Positions 1 to 9,383 of a stretch of 64,000 nucleotides of DNA are shown piece after piece. The notes below the pieces were generated by a model. That model was not told the origin of the DNA and did not search any database. It saw only the letters and a program-made list of their open reading frames with translations. Numbering within the stretch: position 1 is the stretch's first letter; each line of letters opens with the position of its first letter. Source of the DNA: Bradyrhizobium sp. NAS96.2 (lineage in GTDB: Bacteria > Pseudomonadota > Alphaproteobacteria > Rhizobiales > Xanthobacteraceae); the NCBI RefSeq assembly GCF_001908235.1, contig NZ_LGHK01000022.1, positions 62,001 through 126,000 of the forward strand, given 5' to 3'. A program made the translations under genes and the position numbers.

Positions 1-320
1 CGAGCGGGACCATTTGCGGTACTCCAGATCCAGGTGAATGTCGCAAATTCCGAATGCTGCTCCCATCGTAACAGAGCGGGCCCGACCACGACCTGATGAT
101 GTTTCGCCGACGGTTCGGGCGGTGGGAGGTTGTGCTGCTGGCAGAAATCGACAAAGCGGTGGCGATCGCTGGTGGCCGCTTCGCTCTGCGCAAGAAAGGC
201 GAAGTGAATCACGCTGAATGGCGAGACAAGGCGCATGAACGGCCGCGCGTGCACTTCATTGAGCACGGCGTCGCGTTGCGGATGCAGCTCGAAGGTTCGC
301 AAGTCCAATTCATTGAACAT
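1..320 (-). CDS. DUF3422 family protein, N-terminal part (cut by window edge)
   Basis: An open frame on the minus strand starts at the ATG at 320 and runs off the left edge, giving about 106 residues. The translation begins MFNELDLRTFELHPQRDAVL and continues with NEVHARPF, and later reads RWEQHSEFATFTW. The pair LHP-RD-LNEVHARPF near the start and RWE-H-EF about 90 residues on is the signature of the N-terminus of DUF3422 proteins. These are alphaproteobacterial proteins of unknown function with predicted C-terminal membrane segments. The C-terminal part lies outside the window, so completeness cannot be judged. No function is claimed. Confidence 0.75.
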   Translation of the reverse strand, partial: MFNELDLRTFELHPQRDAVLNEVHARPFMRLVSPFSVIHFAFLAQSEAATSDRHRFVDFCQQHNLPPPEPSAKHHQVVVGPALLRWEQHSEFATFTWIWSTANGPA

Positions 321-1361
321 GTATTGACGCCCTCGCTTCTAAAGGAGCAAGCAACAGCGAGCCTCGACACGAGCGGCTTTGGCGATACGGGAAACGGGCG
401 CACGCACGGCCGCAAATCGAAATGACGTCAACGATCAATACAGAGGCCACCTTCAGCTCGAGACAGAGCCTTGGCGAGAACACGATCAAGGCTAGCAAAT
501 TGAGACCGAGCCGCATACTGCATTGCCGATCGACGCGTCGAGGCTGACCCCCATCCTGTTGCAGCGCCATCTTGCTGGCGCGCGAAAGCGGTGCAGGATT
601 TGGGCCAGCGCTGAAGCAGCGGACACTCGTTTTCTTTGCATTGTGGATTTCTAAGATGTCGGCGGCGTGGTTTCCGGCGTGACGTCACGCTGCTTTTGAC
701 CGCAGCGCGCGTGGTGTGTACAGCTTACGGAGCTGCCTGCTTGAGCAAGCTAACCGCGTCTAGCCATTGCCAAGGCCTCGGAAATTCCGACAAGAGGAGG
801 CTTGCAACAGGATGCTGAATATCTGACGAAAGAAAAACTGACGTGAGGTTTGGAGCAACACCGCGCGCTGCGATCCCCGCCGACTGTTCCCGGCGCCAGC
901 CGGCAAAAGTCACAGCGTCTGATGATTGCAAACCAATCGAGCGGACTGCTCGATGACCGACGGGCCAGACGCCTCCTCAACGTTTGGCGACCTTGGGCGG
1001 GATGGGCCGCGAAACAGCGTACCGGCAGATAAGCACTTTTCAAGCAACGCCCCGTACGGCTGCTGGAGCCGGCTGCCTTGTACCGGCCATGACCGGTTGA
1101 AGACGTCGATGTAAGGAACCCGACGTCTTCCTCAACCAGCGCCGGCAAACATGGCTTTCCCATCTTAGGCGACGCGCAGCAGTTCTCGCAGATGGCATGC
1201 CGATTGCTCAGGATGGAAAACGTTCGAGCCGAGAGGCGGTATGCCGCTGTCCTTTAGCCATGATCGCCGGCATCGAGCAGATGTTCGTCCGGTTTGGTGA
1301 CTTCATTTGCAATAACCCTAGCCCGGCTCTCCCGACTAGCGCAGTGCAAGAAGGTGTATGG
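321..1361. other. Gap without a convincing gene
   Basis: Several overlapping frames of 60-137 codons exist on both strands but none shows a recognisable domain or a good ribosome site. A perfect 14-bp palindrome, GCGTGACGTCACGC, lies at 677-690 and could be an operator. Confidence 0.4.
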
Positions 1362-1538
1362 ATGACACATTGGCGCGCTTCAAAACAAGCCATGTTCGAG
1401 AATGACAAAGCCCCTCGCACGCCAGAGCCTCGCGCTCCACAGCCGCAGAGAGCCTGGAACTTCTGGCCGCTTGCTGCGCTTCTCCTTAATGCGCTCCTTT
1501 GGGCCGGGATCTGCTGGCTCGTCGTGGCATTATCGTGA
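1362..1538 (+). CDS. Possible small membrane protein, 58 aa
   Basis: This short frame starts at an ATG preceded by AGAAGGTG at suitable distance. It encodes a proline-rich, charged N-terminal half (roughly residues 15-30) followed by one hydrophobic segment at about residues 37-57 with the core FWPLAALLLNALLWAG. That pattern suggests a single-pass inner-membrane protein with a short cytoplasmic tail. A start 30 bases further on (MFENDKAP) is also possible. The family is not recognised and no operon partner is evident. Reality of the gene is moderately supported by the ribosome site and the clean membrane segment only. Confidence 0.4.
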   Translation: MTHWRASKQAMFENDKAPRTPEPRAPQPQRAWNFWPLAALLLNALLWAGICWLVVALS

Positions 1539-2209
1539 TCGAGTCATCGAAGAGGCAAGCCGGCGCACGGCAGGCGCCGCAGAAGGTCCGGCAGGAAGGC
1601 GAATCCGAAACCAGTCACTTGGTAACGTGCCGCTGAACCGCTCCATGGCGAGACGACTCACGACGCTCCATCGAGTTTGGCGACGTCCAATGCGGAGCAG
1701 ACCCGGGATCGTTACGCAAGCAGGAGCAGTCGGCGCCCGCCCTTGATTGGGTAGCTGGCATAGGACTGAGGATCAAGCTCGAGAGTTCGATCTGCGGAGC
1801 TCTTGCGCGAGTGCACCCACCAGGCTCCTGCATGGCAGTCCGTCTACGTTCAAATGGTGCACCACGTTTGCCCTGATCACGGCGACGACAATCCGCGATT
1901 CACGTTTGATTTTCCCCACGACCAGCTGGTGCGCGAGAACAGCCCTCATCCCGCGGCGACGTTATTAGGTCCTCTCTCTCTTGGCTTGCATAGGCCTGGC
2001 TCGATTTGACAACCGGAAGGCAGGCGTGATGTTTGTCCTATCCGGACGAAACGAAGCATGATCCAACAGGCGGATTGAAGACGCGATATGTACGTTACGT
2101 ACATATTCTTTTGTCAGCAGCCACTCTGGTCGTGCTTTGTTGGCGCCGTGTGATACTGAAGCGACAACTTTAGAGGCTGATACGGTTCGTCTTCACGTTG
2201 CGCGAAATA
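1539..2209. other. Gap ahead of LysR gene
   Basis: No gene with a recognisable product is seen. The only clear structure is the long palindrome at 2086-2106. Confidence 0.4.
2086..2106. promoter_or_regulatory. Perfect 21-bp palindrome, candidate operator
   Basis: Two 10-bp arms, ATATGTACGT and ACGTACATAT, flank a central T. It lies about 100 bp upstream of the LysR gene start at 2210. The length and perfect dyad suit a dimeric regulator, either the LysR protein itself (a T-N11-A core can be found inside) or a TetR-type protein. Which protein binds it is not known. Confidence 0.55.
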
Positions 2210-3094
2210 ATGCTCCAAGCACTAAACATTCCAATTGAGGCGATCCGCACTATTGTAGCCATCGCTGAGACGGGCAGCTTGTCGAAAGCCGCAACCAAGC
2301 TAGGACTTAGTCAGCCTGCCGTCAGCGCACAAGTTAAGCGATTACAGGGCCTAATTGGCGGGCAACTGTTTGTCAAAACCGCGAACGGCACTACCTTCAC
2401 CGACTTGGGCGAACTTGCCCTCCAGCAGGCACGGATAATACTCAACGCGAACGACCAGATGCTCAGGCTGGGAGGTGGTGGGACCGCATGCGTTTATCGC
2501 ATCGGCTTAAGCAGCCTTTTTGCTCAAAGGCTTTTCGAGCGCGCCGGGAGGAGTGCTTTTTCGGACCTGTCTATACATGTTGATCAATCTGCTGCCATCC
2601 GCAAGGGTTTGATCGAAGGCTACATAGATGTAGCCGTCATTTTCGCTCCTCATGCCGATGCTGAACTTGCCAAGACTGTGTGTGAGCAGCGAGTATTCCC
2701 CGCGATCTGGGTTCGCTCGCGCGACTTTGTTCTCAGTCCGGGCGCTCCCATCCCAATAATAATGCTTCCTGGCCAGGATTGGATGACTGGCCCATTGGAC
2801 AGGATGGGATCGGCTTACAAGGTCGTACTTCACACCTCTGACTACTTGGTGAGGCTGACGGCCGTACGTCTGGGCATCGGTTTGACCGCACTGCCGTCCT
2901 TCTCCGTGCCGGACGACCTGATTGAAGCGCCCGACTACTATTTGCCTCAATTATCTGATCTCCGAGCTGTCATATGTGCTAGGTCAGGACTGCGAGGGGA
3001 CGTTGCGGCGAAGCTTGTGAAACGGATTAAAGGAATATTTGACGACCACATTCCCGATCCACCGGGCAAATGCGCACTGGGTAAGGGGCTCTGA
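2210..3094 (+). CDS. LysR-family transcriptional regulator
   Basis: The 294-residue product has a LysR-type N-terminal helix-turn-helix at about residues 15-60 (core SLSKAATKLGLSQPAVSAQ) followed by an effector-binding region ending in a LysR-like substrate domain. The start at MLQALNIP is preferred over the longer MREIMLQ form because LysR proteins usually begin a few residues before the first helix. The sequence is not close to NodD. The domain after the HTH is only weakly similar to familiar LysR groups, so its ligand cannot be named. No divergent partner gene was found, which is unusual for LysR regulators. A perfect 21-bp palindrome about 100 bp upstream may be its own operator. Confidence 0.85.
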   Translation: MLQALNIPIEAIRTIVAIAETGSLSKAATKLGLSQPAVSAQVKRLQGLIGGQLFVKTANGTTFTDLGELALQQARIILNANDQMLRLGGGGTACVYRIGLSSLFAQRLFERAGRSAFSDLSIHVDQSAAIRKGLIEGYIDVAVIFAPHADAELAKTVCEQRVFPAIWVRSRDFVLSPGAPIPIIMLPGQDWMTGPLDRMGSAYKVVLHTSDYLVRLTAVRLGIGLTALPSFSVPDDLIEAPDYYLPQLSDLRAVICARSGLRGDVAAKLVKRIKGIFDDHIPDPPGKCALGKGL

Positions 3095-3780
3095 GATCGT
3101 CGACGACCGGAAGCATCATGGCAGCCGGCGGGCAACAACGAGCAGAGCGCATTGCTCTCGGTGGAGGCGGCGGCGCCAAGAGCGGCCAACCGACCAATTA
3201 TCTCAGCATCAACTCGTACAGACACTCAACCGCAATGACAGTTTCACCATCTATGAGGTCTGCGTAACGGGCTCAGCCTTCAGCTCCGCGTCCGGCTACC
3301 ACGCCGCCGCGTTACCGCGAATTCCTCTCGCTGGCCTAACTTGGCTTTGCTGCACGGTCTCTGCGTCTGACAAGAGTGTAAGGGCTGCAACTTTGCGCTC
3401 GGAGATCCGCCGATATCCCCCAATGGCGGTTTCCAAGCGACTTGCGCTCTCCACGGCTGAGAAGATCGAAACCCGACGCACCTTGCTTGGGGGACAATGT
3501 GCGCCGGGTCAGTCGGAGCGTTGGTGCGACAAAGGACTGTCTCGACAACTCGCAGCAGCGGATCGTCTCAACGCTCCTTAATACTCAAAGCAAGTGTCGT
3601 GCCTGACTAAAGCTGCCGATCATTCTCATCTGACCGATGGGCGGCCCGATCGGATTCCAACGGCGGGCACGAGTTCGTTGCGCATCGCCGGAACACCGAT
3701 ATCTGATCGAACCACCAGGTCTTCACCAAGTGACGTAGATATCTCTTGTGGTGAGTTGCCTTCATGAGAAGCAAAGATCA
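3095..3780. other. Gap without a convincing gene
   Basis: Frames of 60-180 codons overlap on both strands without recognisable domains. I see nothing I can support here. Confidence 0.4.
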
Positions 3781-3987
3781 TTAGAAGTGTTGACCGGACT
3801 CTGGCTCGTCGTCGCTTCCGCTCGACTGCCACTCTTGGGCACGTCGAGCAAGCTTGTCGTATTCCTCGGCAATCTTGAGAAGCCTATCTCTTGACTTGCC
3901 CAATGCTAAGGATTCCGCTTTGGATCGCGTTGCTTCCGCGCGACTCCGCCAATGATTGGCATCGTAAAGTCTACTTTTCAAGTTCAT
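3781..3987 (-). CDS. Small conserved hypothetical protein, 68 aa
   Basis: The frame encodes a short charged helical protein with the core HWRSRAEATRSKAESLALG followed by IAEEYDKLARRAQEW. Short proteins of this pattern (HWR-RAEE-R--A ... IAE-Y--LA-RA) are common in Bradyrhizobium and related rhizobia as stand-alone genes of unknown function. I place the start at the methionine of MNLKSRLYDANHWR because the conserved part begins there; a longer form starting at 4059 is possible. It is monocistronic as far as can be seen. No catalytic or membrane features are present, and the C-terminus is acidic and serine-rich. Confidence 0.65.
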   Translation of the reverse strand: MNLKSRLYDANHWRSRAEATRSKAESLALGKSRDRLLKIAEEYDKLARRAQEWQSSGSDDEPESGQHF

Positions 3988-4456
3988 GGCGTCAGCATGC
4001 AGTTTATAGATCAAAGGAATGCGACACCGGCTCTCCGTATATGTACGTAACCCCGCCACCGCAAATCGACCACACTGCCAATTCTTTCGCCAGGACCCAA
4101 CATCGCTCCAACACCCGACGCATATGCACAGACCAGGGGACGCTGCATGCAGGTCTCGCCAGGTTCAAGTCCGCCTCGTTTTGGTCGAACCGCTGATCAA
4201 CCCGACAATTTGCGCTTGCATTGTTCGAAGACGAAGGCTTGGCGGCGGGTCTCGCTACGCCCAATTGATTGCGGGTCAAACAAGTATTCCGACCTGCCCG
4301 CACAAAACGAGTGCACGCCTGCGCTGCAGCCTATCATGCGCGCTTGCGGCTCAATCAACATGAGATCGTCAGTCAGCAAGATATCGCCTTGTATTCGTGC
4401 GCCTGCGCTCGGATCCGCAAGATTGATATATATTCACAGGCCCTTCAACGCGGGAC
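3988..4456. other. Gap without a convincing gene
   Basis: No supported gene. Overlapping frames on both strands have no recognisable domain. The stretch ends at the first NolA-type promoter. Confidence 0.4.
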
Positions 4457-4487
4457 TTGAATCGTACGTAGCGTCAGATTGTACGAT
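4457..4487 (+). promoter_or_regulatory. MerR-type promoter, NolA box 1
   Basis: TTGAAT (4457-4462) and TACGAT (4482-4487) are separated by exactly 19 bp, the over-long spacer typical of promoters activated by MerR-family proteins. The spacer carries ACGTAGCGTCA, shared with six other copies in the window including the one directly on nolA. Confidence 0.75.
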
Positions 4488-4551
4488 CCTCGACAAGTGA
4501 GAAGCACCTCGGACACTCGAGACGCTTCCTGACAGGTAATGGAAATTGCAA

Positions 4552-4896
4552 ATGTCTCACAGTTCCAAGATAGCGTCGCGACAATCAGTTTCGTTTCACA
4601 CACCTTCTACCGAACTCGGACTGCGCTGCGCACTGGATGGCACGGCCGGCAAGTCTCCACTGAACGACCACGAGCGCGTCACACTCGAGCTATGCCGTTC
4701 TCTCCTCAGCGCCTCCGGGGCTGCAATGACGGATGGAATACGTCGTATTGCAGACGGCCTCTGCGGCTCTTCAAAGGAGCCGGATAATAAGCCAGAGTTT
4801 TTCACCGACCGTCGTTCGGGCGCATCGCCCCTCGATGGTTTGCTATTCTCGGCCGGGTACGATCTCGGCGACACACCCAACGTCGTCCGCTTTTGA
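4552..4896 (+). CDS. Possible small protein downstream of NolA box 1
   Basis: This 114-codon frame begins about 60 bp after the predicted transcription start of NolA box 1. The predicted product is serine-rich at its N-terminus, has an amphipathic stretch around DHERVTLELCRSLLSASG, and no recognised domain, signal peptide or membrane segment. A second overlapping frame starts at 4539 after GACAGGTA and is equally long-lived, so the true reading frame is uncertain. I include it only because a strong promoter points at it. It could also be an untranslated leader leading toward the downstream secreted protein and carboxylase genes, which begin about 830 bp and 1.3 kb after the box. Confidence 0.3.
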   Translation: MSHSSKIASRQSVSFHTPSTELGLRCALDGTAGKSPLNDHERVTLELCRSLLSASGAAMTDGIRRIADGLCGSSKEPDNKPEFFTDRRSGASPLDGLLFSAGYDLGDTPNVVRF

Positions 4897-5323
4897 TCGC
4901 CTCACCGCTACTGCGCCTCCAAGTATCACTTCGTACAGGCGACTACGGGCTCATCGGCCGTTTGCCGAACCACTGACTCCCGGCCGGAGGTTGCGGGCAT
5001 GTCACAAACCTAGGCCCAGAGCTTGAGATTCCCGGCAATGAGAACGCCAACCGCACAGTCATTGGGAGCTAACAACTCAATTGCTCGGTCGGTCCAGCTG
5101 CAGTGCTGCAGGACGCTCGGTAGTGCGGTCCGGCTTTAACAGCGGCTCATGCCGACATTGTCGCATAGAGGCCACTAACCCAACGCGTTGTTGAGTTCGC
5201 AGATACAAAAGGCGCTTCAAACTGCCACTGATCCTTCGGTTCCGACCTGTTTCCGGTGGGCGGATCATATCGCCCCCTGCGCAGGAATAACAACACCGCA
5301 TAACAGAACGCACAGAGGACATT
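4897..5323. other. Gap without a convincing gene
   Basis: No gene can be supported here. It separates the first NolA-box region from the small secreted protein. Confidence 0.4.
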
Positions 5324-5623
5324 ATGAGTCAAAAGCAACGAGCACATTGGTCTTCGCTGTTCGAGGTCCACCAACTAGCAACTGTTTTCGTTGTTGCGAC
5401 GATAGTTCTATGTCCCGAGTGGGCGCTCGCGCGCGACCAAGCTCCTACAACCGAGGAAAAGGAGGCCTGCATAGACGACGTATTTCGCCTGTGTAGCGGC
5501 CACATACCCGATCGAGCCGCGATCACCGCCTGCCTCAGGGCCAAGCAGGCGAGCTTGAGTAAGCAATGTCGGCACGTAATATCAGTCCGAGATAGTGACA
5601 AAGGCAAAGCCGATTTGAAATAG
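5324..5623 (+). CDS. Small secreted cysteine-containing protein
   Basis: The 99-residue product starts at an ATG preceded by AGAGGACATT. An N-terminal hydrophobic segment at about residues 18-35 ending in ALA suggests a Sec signal peptide, so the mature protein would be periplasmic. The mature part holds CIDDVFRLCSGHIPDRAA, then a third and fourth cysteine (ACLRAK ... KQCRHV), a four-cysteine pattern with spacing C-x7-C seen in short periplasmic proteins common in Bradyrhizobium. The function of that group is unknown. It sits 180 bp before the carboxylase operon, with a GC-rich hairpin (GGGCC and GGCCC arms near 5655-5673) between them, so cotranscription is uncertain. Confidence 0.7.
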   Translation: MSQKQRAHWSSLFEVHQLATVFVVATIVLCPEWALARDQAPTTEEKEACIDDVFRLCSGHIPDRAAITACLRAKQASLSKQCRHVISVRDSDKGKADLK

Positions 5624-5799
5624 GACAACCACCTGTTCCTTAAGCGGTAAGGGCTGGGCCTATTCCCCGGCCCGAACCGCAGAGCGAAGATGCCGAATCT
5701 CGGATGCCAGCAGGTGAGCTAACGGAGGCAGTCGAGGGCGCACAAAACCGATTGCCACTTACGGAACGCCTTCTTCAGGTGTTGTTCGGACAGAAGCAG

Positions 5800-7269
5800 A
5801 TGTACACACTTCCCTTTGATACTGTTTTAGTCGCCAACAGGGGCGAGATTGCCGTACGAATCGTCAAGACACTGCGTAAGCTGGGGCTCCGTTCTGCGGT
5901 TATCTACCACGAGGTCGATGCACACAGTCCTGCCGTCTCCATGGCGGATACCGCGATTGAGATCAGCGGTCGTTCACCCGTCGCGGCCTATCTGGACATC
6001 GAGCAAATGATTGCTGCCGCGCACAAGGCTCGCGCTGGCGCGCTGCATCCGGGTTACGGATTTCTCTCCGAGAATGCGGAGTTTGCCAGGGCTGTAACGA
6101 AAGCCGGCATTACATTCATCGGGCCGGCGCCCGAAACTATAGAACTGATGGGCGATAAGATCCGGGCCCGCAAATTCGTTCAGTCCAACGGCTTTCCGGT
6201 CGCTCCATCGGCGGTCGACGAAGATGATCCTGAGGAGTTTGTTGTTAGGGCTCGGGCTATTGGTGCCCCCCTGCTTGTGAAACCATCAGGGGGCGGTGGG
6301 GGCAAGGGCATGCGGATTGTGCGCGACCTTGATCATCTGGAAGACGCGATTGAGCAAGCACGCCGTGAAGGCCAGCGGCATTTTGCGGATAGCCGCGTTT
6401 ACGTCGAACGCTATATTGAAAAGCCGCGCCATATCGAGGTGCAGGTGCTCGGCGACTCCTTTGGAAACGTCGTCCACCTCTTTGAGCGGGAGTGCTCAGT
6501 GCAACGTCGCTTCCAGAAGATCATTGAGGAGACGCCCTCGCCAGCACTGTCACCCCAATTGCGTAAACGGATCTGCGAGACAGCCGTTGGTATCGCCCGT
6601 GCCGCCAATTATCAGAATGCAGGTACCGTAGAATTCATTTTCAGCGCCGGAGAGTTCTATTTTCTTGAGATGAATACTCGCCTACAGGTTGAGCATCCCG
6701 TGACCGAGATGATTACCGGCGTCGATCTTGTTGCCGAACAGGTCTATGCCGCCGCCGGCCGAGCGCTTGGATTTTCGCAGTTAGATATCGTCTCGAATGG
6801 GCATGCAATCGAGATCAGACTGTACGCGGAAGCTCCCGAACGTGGATACGCTCCGACCACGGGCAACATCCTACTTCTCGAGTACCCCGATGGAGTACGG
6901 ATCGACAGCGGCATCTTGCAAGGCCAGAGAATTACGGCAGCGTTCGATCCCATGCTTGCCAAGATCATCGCGCACGCGCCGACGCGGACAGAGGCGGCGC
7001 TGAAGGCGCATCGCGCAATCCGGGAGACGATTCTCCTCGGCTGCCAGACAAATGCAAACTTTCTCGCACGTATACTTGCCGACGAGGCATTCCTCGGAGG
7101 AGAGATCCATAGCGGATATCTTGAGGACAATCCGCACATCGCAACGGATAATTTTGCTTTCGGCTTATCCGCGTTTCTCGCTTCAGCCGCTCTACTGACG
7201 AGGCCAGTTCGCGAATCGGCCGACGCCGTGCCCCCGCTTCACGCGGTGCTGGGTAACTGGAGGAATTGA
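5800..7269 (+). CDS. Biotin carboxylase subunit of an acyl-CoA carboxylase
   Basis: The product carries the complete biotin carboxylase fold: an N-terminal FDTVLVANRGEIAVRI, the glycine-rich ATP loop PSGGGGGKGM at about residue 165, and the active-site signature FLEMNTRLQVEHPVTE at about residue 290. It would carboxylate a biotin carried by the next gene using ATP and bicarbonate. I place the start at MYTLPFDTVLVANRGE; the open frame extends 32 codons upstream to 5704 but that part has no match to the family. At 489 residues it lacks the fused carrier domain found in methylcrotonyl-CoA carboxylase alpha chains, which is instead supplied by the next gene. It ends 2 bp before that gene, indicating one operon of three genes. 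NolA box 1 lies 1.3 kb upstream, so its control by NolA is only possible. Confidence 0.9.
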   Translation: MYTLPFDTVLVANRGEIAVRIVKTLRKLGLRSAVIYHEVDAHSPAVSMADTAIEISGRSPVAAYLDIEQMIAAAHKARAGALHPGYGFLSENAEFARAVTKAGITFIGPAPETIELMGDKIRARKFVQSNGFPVAPSAVDEDDPEEFVVRARAIGAPLLVKPSGGGGGKGMRIVRDLDHLEDAIEQARREGQRHFADSRVYVERYIEKPRHIEVQVLGDSFGNVVHLFERECSVQRRFQKIIEETPSPALSPQLRKRICETAVGIARAANYQNAGTVEFIFSAGEFYFLEMNTRLQVEHPVTEMITGVDLVAEQVYAAAGRALGFSQLDIVSNGHAIEIRLYAEAPERGYAPTTGNILLLEYPDGVRIDSGILQGQRITAAFDPMLAKIIAHAPTRTEAALKAHRAIRETILLGCQTNANFLARILADEAFLGGEIHSGYLEDNPHIATDNFAFGLSAFLASAALLTRPVRESADAVPPLHAVLGNWRN

Positions 7270-7270
7270 C

Positions 7271-7774
7271 GTGTATCACTCCTTCGAGCTTGATGGTGTA
7301 GATCATCAGGTATGGCTTTCAGCGTCCCAGCAGGGCTACCGTCTTCACTTGCGCGATCAAGTGATTGCTCCAGTCGGGTTCGCCCATCACAGCAATAGTA
7401 GCGGCATCTTGACTATTGCCGGCGAGCGCGAGCCGGTCAGGTTCGTCATCGACGGCGACATGATTCACGTGCATATCCGTGGCAGGACACGCACGCTGCG
7501 CTATCGCGATCCGTTGCAAACGTTGGCTTCCGTAAGTCAAGAAGCAAGCTCCCTAGTGGCCCGCGCACCAATGCCGGGTATGGTCATCACGACCAGGGTC
7601 TCACCCGGCCAACCAGTCACTGCCGGCATGGCGCTTATGATGATCGAGAGCATGAAGCTGGAGACCATTATACGCTCTCCGCAGGACGGCGTGGTCGACC
7701 GAATTCACTTCAATGAAGGCGAGAGCTTCGAGCGAGACGCCGCGCTGATCACGCTTTCGAAGGAAGGATGTTGA
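7271..7774 (+). CDS. Biotin carboxyl carrier protein (stand-alone)
   Basis: The 167-residue protein has a C-terminal biotinyl domain (about residues 93-167) with the biotin site IESMKLET, Lys129 being the predicted biotinylated residue. The first 90 residues form a beta-rich part resembling the BT domain that follows the biotin carboxylase in methylcrotonyl- and geranyl-CoA carboxylase alpha chains. The gene therefore looks like the C-terminal half of such an alpha chain encoded separately. The start is a GTG with GGAGGAATTGAC directly ahead. It is 1-2 bp from both neighbours, which implies translational coupling with the carboxylase and transferase subunits. Confidence 0.88.
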   Translation: MYHSFELDGVDHQVWLSASQQGYRLHLRDQVIAPVGFAHHSNSSGILTIAGEREPVRFVIDGDMIHVHIRGRTRTLRYRDPLQTLASVSQEASSLVARAPMPGMVITTRVSPGQPVTAGMALMMIESMKLETIIRSPQDGVVDRIHFNEGESFERDAALITLSKEGC

Positions 7775-7775
7775 C

Positions 7776-9383
7776 ATGCTGCGAATCGCTTCATTGGTCG
7801 ACGTCAACTCGCAGGATTTCCGTCACAACGAGCTGCACAACAAGCGGCTTGCGGCCGAATTGAAGGATCGACAGCGTGCTGTTCGATTCCACCGAGCCGA
7901 GCGAGAGCTGGAGCGATTGCGGCGTCAAAACAAGCTATTTGTCCGGGACCGGATTGAGGCCTTGCTCGACCCACAGACCCCGTTCCTCGAGCTTTCGACC
8001 TTGGCCGCTAACAAGGCCTACGACGGCGAGGTGCCTGGCGCAGCGCAGGTCGTCGGCATCGGCATCGTCGCGGGGCGCGAGGTGATTGTTCACGCAGATG
8101 ACGCTAGTGTAAAAAGCGGCGCATGGTATCCGCTCTCTGTCAAGAAGATCGTGCGAGCGTTGGACATAGCGATCGAGAACCGTCTGCCGGTCGTTCATCT
8201 GTGTGATTGTGCGGGTGGCTTCCTCCCTTTGCAAGCGGAGTTCTTCGCGGATCGCTACTACGCGGGTCGAATTCTCCGCAATCAATCCATTCTCTCCAAA
8301 ATGGGAGTTCCGCAAGTCGCAATTGCCATGGGCCATTGCACGGCTGGCGGCGCCTACGTGCCTGCACTTAGCGAGTACAACATAGTTGTCGAAGGCACAG
8401 GAGCGATTTTTCTCGGTGGCCCACCGGTCGTAAAGGCCGCCACCGGCGAGAATGTGTCGGTCGAAGAGCTTGGCGGCGCCAATATGCATACCGCCGTATC
8501 AGGCACGAGCGATTATCTCGCAAGCTCCGAGATGCATGCGATTGCAATCGCCCGAGACATCGTCGCTCGTTTCCATCGTCCTGAGAAGACCTGGATCGAC
8601 CAAGTCGCTCCGGAGCCGCCAGCCTACGATGAATCTCAGCTGTACGGTATCATTCCCAAAGATACCCGAGTGCAGTTCGATATGCGAGAAATCATCGCTC
8701 GCCTTGTCGATGGCAGCCGCTTCCACGAATACCAACAGCGCTATGGCGCCTCTCTGGTGTGCGGCTTTGCGCGGCTTCATGGATACCAAGTCGGGATTCT
8801 TGCGAACAATGGTGTGCTGTTCGGCGATAGTGCCCTTAAGGGCGCTCATTTTATCCAATTGTGCGAAAAGAACCGGACGCCCCTTCTCTTCCTGCAGAAC
8901 GTCACGGGGTTCATGGTGGGTCGCGAATACGAGCGGAAAGGCATCACCAAGCATGGCGCCAAGTTGATCATGGCCGTATCCAGTGCATCGGTGCCCAAGT
9001 TCACCGTTGTTTGCAACGGCTCTCATGGCGCAGGAACTTACGCTATGGCGGGACGCGCTTTTGATCCTCGCTTTGTCTTCAGCTGGCCGCAGTCTACGAT
9101 TTCAGCGATGGGCGCCGAGCAAGCTGCCGGTGTGCTCACTCACGTCAAGGCAAGACAATTGGCCCGCGAAGGCGGCCGATTGTCCGACATGGAATTGGCA
9201 ACCATACGCGAGCCGATTCTCGAGGAGTATCGGGAGCGATCCAGCGCTTACTATGCTACTTCCGAAATCTGGGACGACGGCATTCTTGATCCCGTCGACA
9301 CCAGAAGCGCCCTCGCAATCGCGCTGAGTGCATCACTAAACGCTCCGATCGCAGCTCCGCATTACGGCGTCTTCCGAATGTAG
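7776..9383 (+). CDS. Acyl-CoA carboxylase carboxyltransferase subunit
   Basis: The 535-residue product matches the length and pattern of MccB-type carboxyltransferases. It has an N-terminal RQRAVRFHRAERELERLR helix and the crotonase-like halves. In the second half are GVLFGDSALKGAHFIQLC and PLLFLQNVTGFMVG. It also has the family glycine-rich MGHCTAGGAYVPA and FLGGPPVVKAATGE. It transfers CO2 from carboxybiotin to an acyl-CoA. Methylcrotonyl-CoA (leucine breakdown) and geranyl-CoA are the best-known substrates of this subfamily, but the substrate cannot be read from the sequence. It is last in a three-gene operon, starting 1 bp after the carrier gene, with AGGAAGG ahead of the ATG. Its presence in a symbiosis island suggests a second, specialised copy rather than housekeeping leucine use; that is inference. 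Confidence 0.88.
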   Translation: MLRIASLVDVNSQDFRHNELHNKRLAAELKDRQRAVRFHRAERELERLRRQNKLFVRDRIEALLDPQTPFLELSTLAANKAYDGEVPGAAQVVGIGIVAGREVIVHADDASVKSGAWYPLSVKKIVRALDIAIENRLPVVHLCDCAGGFLPLQAEFFADRYYAGRILRNQSILSKMGVPQVAIAMGHCTAGGAYVPALSEYNIVVEGTGAIFLGGPPVVKAATGENVSVEELGGANMHTAVSGTSDYLASSEMHAIAIARDIVARFHRPEKTWIDQVAPEPPAYDESQLYGIIPKDTRVQFDMREIIARLVDGSRFHEYQQRYGASLVCGFARLHGYQVGILANNGVLFGDSALKGAHFIQLCEKNRTPLLFLQNVTGFMVGREYERKGITKHGAKLIMAVSSASVPKFTVVCNGSHGAGTYAMAGRAFDPRFVFSWPQSTISAMGAEQAAGVLTHVKARQLAREGGRLSDMELATIREPILEEYRERSSAYYATSEIWDDGILDPVDTRSALAIALSASLNAPIAAPHYGVFRM

